64,000 nucleotides of DNA. Source: Tumebacillus_A lipolyticus (GTDB taxonomy: Bacteria > Bacillota > Bacilli > Tumebacillales > Tumebacillaceae). The stretch's first letter is position 1. Each line of letters starts with the position of its first letter. Location: contig NZ_JBHUIO010000011.1 of assembly GCF_042682745.1 (NCBI RefSeq), forward strand, positions 577,545 to 641,544, written 5' to 3'. Under the pieces are notes generated by a model. That model did no database searches, had not been told where the DNA came from, and saw nothing but the letters and a program-made list of their open reading frames with translations. Made by a program: the position numbers and the translations under genes. Positions 58,890 to 64,000 of this stretch are shown piece by piece.

Positions 58890-58907
58890 ATGTAGTATTC
58901 ACTACAT
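58890..58907. promoter_or_regulatory. Inverted repeat ATGTAGT-attc-ACTACAT upstream of the TPR-XRE promoter
   Basis: An 18-base inverted repeat with seven-base perfect arms, ending seven bases before the -35, the position of an activator or autoregulator site. Arms contain the GTAGT/ACTAC pair also seen at 21219. Confidence 0.7.
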
Positions 58908-59440
58908 TTTTGTCAGCTTTTTTGAAAATAATTAAGTGCTTGCTCTGCATTTTAGTTATAACACGGTGCTGATATGTAAGCTGACTGCTGTCAACCTCGA
59001 TTGGATCATACTGTCAGTGAAATTTGTTTTACTTGAACTGGTGCTCGAACAGAAGTTTGTTAATCCACCGCTTCAATCTGGCTTGTTTCCACTTCCGAAC
59101 AACAAGAATAATAGTTGATATAATGACATTTACACTTTACTACAAAAATCTACAGCCACACAACCATTTAGATTGATAAATAGTGAAAATGTCCTAAAGG
59201 AACATAATCCTATATTCCTTTTGTCCTATGTAAAGTTCGCGTTATCCTAATATAAATCCCGAAATCATTACTCAACCATCCTGAAGTTAAGAAAAGTTAT
59301 GAAACGGGATGGCAGATTGCGGTTGATTTCCTTCTGAACGTTAAGAAGTGATTCTTACTTGAAAAACGATCTATTCTTAAATATTGTTCACAAATACTAT
59401 GTGAGTATGTTATACTTACTACTAAAACCGTTCGGCATTC
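58908..59440. other. A+T-rich control region between two regulator genes
   Basis: About 530 bases without a supported gene. It holds AAAGGAA...TTCCTTT (59196-59221), two TGTCCTA motifs (59190, 59222), TAAGAA-gtga-TTCTTA (59342-59357) and the XRE promoter: TTCACA (59387-59392), 18-base spacer, extended -10 TGTTATACT (TATACT 59411-59416). A repeat TCACA-N7-TGTGA (59388-59404) covers the spacer and could be the XRE operator. Confidence 0.6.
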
Positions 59441-59458
59441 TAGGAGGAGGGATTGACT

Positions 59459-59863
59459 GTGGAACAATCCTCGAACTATACGCTAGGAGCCAAGCTACGG
59501 GAGATGCGCCTGAGCAAGAAATGGACGCTCAACGAGCTGTCCCAGCGCTCCGGCCTCTCGATCAGCCACATCTCTTCGCTGGAGCGTGGAACTCGCACCA
59601 AGCCTTCGATGGAAGTGGTTCGCAAGCTGGCGAATGCGCTGCAAGTTCCCGTGCATTACTTGCACGATGATGACATGATCGATCAAGACATCTACTCCGA
59701 AGCGGATCTCATCCTTTCGCGATTCTCTCCCGACACACAAGCCTTCTTGTTGCAAGCCGACTCAGTTCCCTACATCATGTTTGCAAAGCGACTCTATGAA
59801 CTGCAAGGAGAAGAGCGCGGGATCATCCAAGCGTTGCACGAGTTTTTAGAGACGAGCCGATAA
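59459..59863 (+). CDS. Small XRE-family regulator
   Basis: A 134-residue protein. Helix-turn-helix at residues about 8-65 (LGAKLREMRLSKKWTLNELSQRSGLSISHISSLERG) and an acidic helical C-terminus (about 75-134) for oligomerisation. The GTG at 59459 is eight bases from GGAGG; the TTG at 59453 is too close to it. Likely autoregulated through the repeat in its promoter. Confidence 0.87.
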   Translation: MEQSSNYTLGAKLREMRLSKKWTLNELSQRSGLSISHISSLERGTRTKPSMEVVRKLANALQVPVHYLHDDDMIDQDIYSEADLILSRFSPDTQAFLLQADSVPYIMFAKRLYELQGEERGIIQALHEFLETSR

Positions 59864-59865
59864 CA

Positions 59866-59903
59866 AAAACCACGACACCATTCAGTTGGCGTCGTGGTTT
59901 TTG
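59866..59903. terminator. Bidirectional terminator between XRE and membrane hydrolase genes
   Basis: AAAAACCACGACACCA...TTGGCGTCGTGGTTTTT. It overlaps the last codons of the minus-strand gene. Confidence 0.85.
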
Positions 59904-60898
59904 TTTGCAGAACCGTTCTGCGCTTTCTGTTTGCCCGCTCTGACCTTCACCGGCTTGCGCATCAAACGCTCCTCGATCACACTTCCCTCCGCGTCCAGCG
60001 TCACCTGAGCACTTAACGGTAGCCGATCCTGAAAGCCGAACGTCAAATCGGCCATCTCCGCTCGCAGTTGACCATCCTCCGCTCGCTTCACCTCGACGAA
60101 CAGATGGCGAGCAAACCAGCTGAACACTTGGTAAACTTGCGATCGTTCCAATTCCTCGCGCGCAGCATCCACTTTGTTTTTTGCATATTTGCGATGGATG
60201 GCGATCCCTTTCCTCAGATGGGCTGTGCCCGTCTCATAGCCTGTTTCGCTCTCTGCCACCAGATTCCATCTGAACAGCCCGAGAAACGGGATGACGGAGA
60301 TCCGGCCGATCTCGATCCCCGACTGCCGATAAAACTGTCGCACTCTGCGACGCAGCATCAGCTGTACGGTCACACGTACCAGCAGATATAGCCCAGCCGG
60401 TACCAGCGTAGCGAGCAAGACTTGCTCCGGTGAAACACCTTGCCACCACAGAAAGATGCCAAGCGCTCCAAGCGCCCAGAGCACGACATCGACGATCATC
60501 AAAATATCCCACCCATAGCGGCGTTTCGAGATTGGCCAAAACGCCACCGTTCCATACGTGGTGAGCAGATCCATCCCGACGTGTACGACCACCCCGAGAA
60601 AGCTCCACCACCAAAGCAATCCGAAATGGTCGGGGAAGAACAACCATAGTGCCAGCGCCAAACAGGTCGGCCACAACAGCCAAGCGGGCAGCGAATGCGT
60701 GATCCCGCGATGATGTTTCAAATAGGCAACATTTCCGCCAAAGAGCCGAACCACAAAATCGAAATCGGGCGCCTGTGAGCCCAGAGAGGCTGCCCATAGG
60801 ACCGCGCTCATCGCCGTCGGGTCATTTGCAATGGACGGATCGGTTGCCGCCACTGCGTACAACGCCAAACCGTGAAGAGCATGCGTAACATTGTCCAT
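59882..60898 (-). CDS. Membrane-bound metal-dependent hydrolase (YdjM/DUF457 family)
   Basis: A 338-residue protein: DNVTHALHGLALY at the N-terminus, then KHHRGITHSLPAW (about 68-80), whose His residues are the metal-binding signature of the LexA-regulated YdjM family, and HVGMDLLTTYGT (about 110). Four or five helices in the first 190 residues, soluble C-terminal part. ATG at 60898 follows GGAGGTG. Confidence 0.87.
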   Translation of the reverse strand: MDNVTHALHGLALYAVAATDPSIANDPTAMSAVLWAASLGSQAPDFDFVVRLFGGNVAYLKHHRGITHSLPAWLLWPTCLALALWLFFPDHFGLLWWWSFLGVVVHVGMDLLTTYGTVAFWPISKRRYGWDILMIVDVVLWALGALGIFLWWQGVSPEQVLLATLVPAGLYLLVRVTVQLMLRRRVRQFYRQSGIEIGRISVIPFLGLFRWNLVAESETGYETGTAHLRKGIAIHRKYAKNKVDAAREELERSQVYQVFSWFARHLFVEVKRAEDGQLRAEMADLTFGFQDRLPLSAQVTLDAEGSVIEERLMRKPVKVRAGKQKAQNGSANKNHDAN

Positions 60899-61076
60899 GC
60901 ATCGCACCTCCTCTTTCTATTTAGTGTAGCACGCTCGATGATGCAACATGCAAGCAATTCTCCAGCAGTTCCCTGTGCGCTGGTCAGACAGGTATCAAGT
61001 GCTGCGACAGGTATCCAGCGGCATGGCAGTGTTGCCCCATCTCTTTCGCTCCCCATCGATCCGCGATCCCCGCTGT

Positions 61077-61110
61077 ACAAAAAAGGCTTGGGCGGTCGCG
61101 CCCAAGCCTT
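61077..61110 (-). terminator. Terminator of prsA
   Basis: AAGGCTTGGGCG-cgac-CGCCCAAGCCTTTTTTG on the minus strand. Confidence 0.92.
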
Positions 61111-61131
61111 ATGACATCTGCATCGAATCGA

Positions 61132-62088
61132 TTAGTGGTCGTGACCGTCGCCCTCGGTGTGCGTACCTTGACCGGTCTGCTCACCTGCTGCTGGATCTGG
61201 ATCCATGATGCCTTTGTATTCCGATTTGTTGATCGTGATCTTTTCCTTCGCGGTCAGCTCGGTGATCAGATCTGCGTACGGCTTCGCTTTCTGTTCCTTC
61301 AAGGTGTCGATGATCTTTTCCTTCACATCTTCCAGCTTCGGAATGACCGCATCTGTGCGCTCTTCGATCTTGATGATGTGATAGCCAAACTCAGACTTGA
61401 CCGGCTTTTGGATCTCGTTCAGCGGTGCCGAGAAAGCCACTTCGTCAAATTCCTTGACCATGCCGCCTTTCGGGAACTGGCCAAGATCGCCGCCACTTTC
61501 CTTCGTTTGCGCATCTTCAGAATTTTCCTTCGCCAATTTCTCAAAGTCGCCCGGATTCGCTTGGAGCTGCTTGTAGATCTCGTTCGCCTTCGCCTCATCC
61601 TTGATCAGGATATGGCGCCCTTTTGCCTGCGCTTTCTGCCCGAGGGTCGACTCTTTGTTCTTGTCGTAGTATTCATTAATCTCCTCATCGGAGACGGTGA
61701 TGTCCTTGACTGCGATCTTTTTCGCGGTGACCGAGATCTTCATCTCCGCTCTCAGATCATCCATCGTCATGCCGTTTTGCTTGAGCGCCGAATCTAACTG
61801 CGCCTTGTCTTTGTTAAACCGCTCGTCGATGATCTTCTGGATCTCTTTGTCGATCTCCGCATCGGTTGCGAGCAGCTTCAGCTCCTTGCCCTGATTGAGG
61901 ATGACCTGCTCCTCGATCATTCGTTTCAAGGTGTCTTTCCCACCTGCTTGCTCCATCTTCACCACAAAATCATCTTTGGTGATCTTCGAGTCGCCTACAC
62001 TTGCCAACGTCTCGTCAGCTTGGGAGAAAAACCAAATGCCCCCCACAACCGCTGCGCCAATCACCGCGCCTGCAATCGCCTTTTTCAT
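61132..62088 (-). CDS. prsA: PrsA-type peptidyl-prolyl isomerase without lipobox
   Basis: A 318-residue extracytoplasmic foldase. N-terminal hydrophobic helix (3-22), SurA-like chaperone part, parvulin domain (about 155-250; KGRHILIKDEAKANEIYKQL, SGGDLGQFPKGGMVKEFDEVAFS, FGYHIIKIEER) and C-terminal chaperone helices. Usual PrsA is a lipoprotein, but no Cys follows the hydrophobic segment here (GGIWFFSQADE), so it must be anchored by an uncleaved helix or released. The C-terminus is His/Asp/Gly-rich (EGDGHDH). Confidence 0.9.
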   Translation of the reverse strand: MKKAIAGAVIGAAVVGGIWFFSQADETLASVGDSKITKDDFVVKMEQAGGKDTLKRMIEEQVILNQGKELKLLATDAEIDKEIQKIIDERFNKDKAQLDSALKQNGMTMDDLRAEMKISVTAKKIAVKDITVSDEEINEYYDKNKESTLGQKAQAKGRHILIKDEAKANEIYKQLQANPGDFEKLAKENSEDAQTKESGGDLGQFPKGGMVKEFDEVAFSAPLNEIQKPVKSEFGYHIIKIEERTDAVIPKLEDVKEKIIDTLKEQKAKPYADLITELTAKEKITINKSEYKGIMDPDPAAGEQTGQGTHTEGDGHDH

Positions 62089-62255
62089 TCTGCCTAGCCC
62101 CTTCCGTAAATTAGCCTGTTCGCTGGCTATATAGTATTACAGTCGTTTTCTTTGTAAATCGGATTAAGTTACATCCGGATTGAATTACCGAATCCACACA
62201 AGTATATTACCACATCAGAGTGAGGTTTGTCCTACTTTTGAACAAAAATTCAGAT

Positions 62256-63431
62256 TCAGTGACCGCTTGTTGTGAATGCAGAAGGTCGTTTCTTAACATT
62301 TTGTGAACAAAGTAACCCAAATCCTGCATAGCATACCAGCATGGCGGCGATCGACCAGGCAAACCATTCCTTGCCGAAAAATTGAATCGCGACACCGGTG
62401 AAAGAAGGGCCCATGATCGAGCCGATCCCGTAAAGCATCGTATACAGCGCGTTGCCTGTCGGAAGATCCTTCGCTCGCAAGAGATCCCCTAGATAGGCCA
62501 TCCCCAGCGAGTGGAACGAACCGAGCAGCCCTCCGATCAGAAAGAACATCCCCATCAGGAGCAGCGCGTTATGATCGGTGAGCGGCACGAGCAAAAAGCA
62601 GAGAAACCCGAGCAGCGATGCGGTAAACAGCGTTTTGAAGCGCCCCCACACATCGGAGAGCCATCCGAGTGGAAATTGAAAGATGATCGATCCGAAGAAA
62701 AAGATGGAGAGCGTCATCGAGATGGTCGCTCGGTCCAAGTCGAGCCTGGAACCGTAGATCGGAAACTGTCCGACCAGCGCGCCATCCAAGTAGCCAAAGA
62801 CGAGCGAGGCGCACATCGCAAACGGTGCGAGCCAGAAGATGCGCCACCACCGCTTGACACCGTTCGTCTGCTCTTCCTCCGCTTCGCCCAGCCAATTCTC
62901 ATCTTCTGGGATGCGCATGGTGATCAACAGCGGAATGCAGTAGAAGATCGCGCTGACGACAAACGGCATCCAGATGGAGATCGAGAGCAGATTGATGCCG
63001 AGCGGGCCGATCATCTGGCCGATCGCGATCGAAAGACCGTAACATGCGAACATCCGTCCCCGGTTTTTTGAGTTCAAAAGTGTGTTTAACCATATTTCTG
63101 TCGCGACGAATATACCAGAGAGGGCAACGCCGAACACGACGCGGAACAAGATCCACGCGTAAAGGTTGTCCCAGATTGGGAACATCAGCGTCATCGCGAT
63201 GGCGATTCCTATGCTGTAGATGATCGTGCGCTTCGCACCGAGCCGTCGAACGAGCAGCTCGATAAACGGCGAAGCAACAATGATGCCGAAGAACAGTGCG
63301 GTCGTCGAAACTCCGTTGAACACGGCGCTCACCTGACGCGTTTCCAAGATAAAGGAAAGGAGCGGTACGATGAGCCCTTGTGTCATGCCGACAAGACCAA
63401 TGCTGATAAAAATCGCGACCAAACGCAACAT
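62256..63431 (-). CDS. MFS transporter
   Basis: A 391-residue protein with 12 helices. Motif A-like loop ELLVRRLGAKRTIIYSIG after helix 2 and SDVWGRFKTLFTASLLG in the second half mark the sugar-efflux/YcaD-like MFS branch. Substrate unknown. Confidence 0.87.
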   Translation of the reverse strand: MLRLVAIFISIGLVGMTQGLIVPLLSFILETRQVSAVFNGVSTTALFFGIIVASPFIELLVRRLGAKRTIIYSIGIAIAMTLMFPIWDNLYAWILFRVVFGVALSGIFVATEIWLNTLLNSKNRGRMFACYGLSIAIGQMIGPLGINLLSISIWMPFVVSAIFYCIPLLITMRIPEDENWLGEAEEEQTNGVKRWWRIFWLAPFAMCASLVFGYLDGALVGQFPIYGSRLDLDRATISMTLSIFFFGSIIFQFPLGWLSDVWGRFKTLFTASLLGFLCFLLVPLTDHNALLLMGMFFLIGGLLGSFHSLGMAYLGDLLRAKDLPTGNALYTMLYGIGSIMGPSFTGVAIQFFGKEWFAWSIAAMLVCYAGFGLLCSQNVKKRPSAFTTSGH

Positions 63432-63505
63432 AAGTTCCCATTCACGCCCCCTTATACAGAAAAGCGCAGTCAGGTCTCAGAAGACCAAACCGCGCTTTCA
63501 AATGG

Positions 63506-63582
63506 TGGTCGGAATGCAGAGATTCGAACTCTGGACCTCTCGCTCCCAAGGCGAGCGCGCTACCAAGCTGCGCTACATTCCG
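63506..63582 (-). tRNA. tRNA-Pro (anticodon TGG)
   Basis: 77-base cloverleaf with CCA encoded; acceptor CGGAATG/CATTCCG, anticodon loop TTGGG, T loop GTTCGAATC. Confidence 0.97.
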
Positions 63583-63598
63583 GTTTCTTGCTTTAAAA

Positions 63599-63675
63599 TG
63601 GCGTGCCCTGAGAGATTCGAACTCCCGGCCTTTTGATTCGTAGTCAAACGCTCTATCCAGCTGAGCTAAGGGCAC
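63599..63675 (-). tRNA. tRNA-Arg (anticodon ACG)
   Basis: 77-base cloverleaf with CCA encoded; acceptor GTGCCCT/AGGGCAC, anticodon loop CTACGAA. Confidence 0.97.
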
Positions 63676-63705
63676 ATCGTGATCAAAGAATCTTGGGGCG
63701 CTACA

Positions 63706-63783
<78 letters not shown>

Positions 63784-63793
63784 AATATAGAAA

Positions 63794-63868
63794 TGGAGCG
63801 GAAGACGGGATTCGAACCCGCGACCCTCGCCTTGGCAAGGCGATGCTCTACCCCTGAGCCACTTCCGC
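63794..63868 (-). tRNA. tRNA-Gly (anticodon GCC)
   Basis: 75-base cloverleaf with CCA encoded; acceptor GCGGAAG/CTTCCGC, anticodon loop TTGCCAA. Confidence 0.97.
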
Positions 63869-63985
63869 ACGACATGAACTATTCTATCATGAAAGGCTCT
63901 ATCTCACAAGATCAAGTCTGTTTGAACATGATGGGTGTATTCCCTGAAAACCGGATGCGAATGTGAGTCGAAGAAAAAGAACTTA

Positions 63986-64000
63986 GGATAAGCCCTCGAC
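63986..64000 (-). rRNA. 3' end of a 23S rRNA gene running off the right edge
   Basis: The minus strand reads GTCGAGGGCTTATCC, the typical last bases of 23S rRNA in Firmicutes. The preceding plus-strand CCCTGAAAAC element is typical of rRNA spacers. The tRNA cluster lies 118 bases downstream of it. Confidence 0.8.

Noticed and set aside
58936..59118. 60-codon plus-strand frame as peptide precursor for the TPR-XRE regulator
   Set aside because: No ribosome binding site before the ATG and no signal-peptide layout with a short polar C-terminus.
59196..59221. Terminator in the region between the two regulator genes
   Set aside because: Stem AAAGGAA/TTCCTTT is weak with a 12-base loop and no clear T-run; no gene ends nearby.

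Overview
The window looks like the chromosome of a spore-forming, low-to-mid GC Firmicute of the Alicyclobacillaceae/Tumebacillus-Brevibacillus type. The grounds are the Bacillus-like gene order acpS - ydcC - alr - ndoAI - ndoA, strong AGGAGG ribosome binding sites with frequent GTG/TTG starts, a T-box before alaS, a yybP-ykoY manganese riboswitch before a terC gene, and a branched-chain 2-oxoacid dehydrogenase operon beside a leucine dehydrogenase. Genus is an inference; no species-specific marker was used.

Layout. 1-6941 is an iron module: a YclNOPQ-type siderophore importer behind a nitroreductase, an AraC regulator fused to a siderophore-binding domain, and an HmoA-like haem monooxygenase, with three Fur boxes, two of them inside promoter spacers. 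7060-10826 is a visibly A+T-richer cassette: a small secreted protein, a large FtsX-like permease and its ATPase. 11013-17663 holds a rhodanese, two membrane proteins, a two-component system, an MFS transporter and an acetyltransferase. 17772-20801 is alaS with its T-box. 20888-21530 holds a stand-alone small gene whose exported product repeats the hexapeptide VIIRGD four times. 21631-25603 is the conserved ndoA/alr/acpS block. 25772-29435 has a DUF2339 protein, an arylamine N-acetyltransferase and a self-controlled XRE/membrane pair.

29646-34518 contains two ABC-2 export operons; the second starts with a ykkC-type (subtype 2) riboswitch and a terminator. 34604-44390 is mixed housekeeping (HesB-like protein, hydrolase, terC with its Mn riboswitch, phosphotransferase with an unidentified structured leader RNA, YebC, methyltransferase, MFS), interrupted by a 14-base assembly gap at 36693. 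44438-51217 is the bkd operon (E1 alpha, E1 beta, E2, E3), a repetitive coiled-coil protein and leucine dehydrogenase. 51484-56656 is a seven-gene beta-oxidation/aromatic-acid type operon with a single PaaA/PaaC-family di-iron protein. 57467-59863 carries a TPR-type XRE regulator (RRNPP architecture) and a small XRE regulator around a 700-base A+T-rich control region. The right end has a membrane metal-dependent hydrolase, PrsA, an MFS transporter, four tRNAs and the 3' end of a 23S rRNA, all on the minus strand.

The most interesting candidate system is the repeat-peptide gene at 21270 (signal peptide plus four VIIRGD copies, own promoter and terminator) as a multi-copy secreted signal, with the TPR-XRE regulator at 57467 as a possible receptor. 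Both loci carry a GTAGT...ACTAC inverted repeat upstream, but with different spacing, so the pairing is a hypothesis and not shown.
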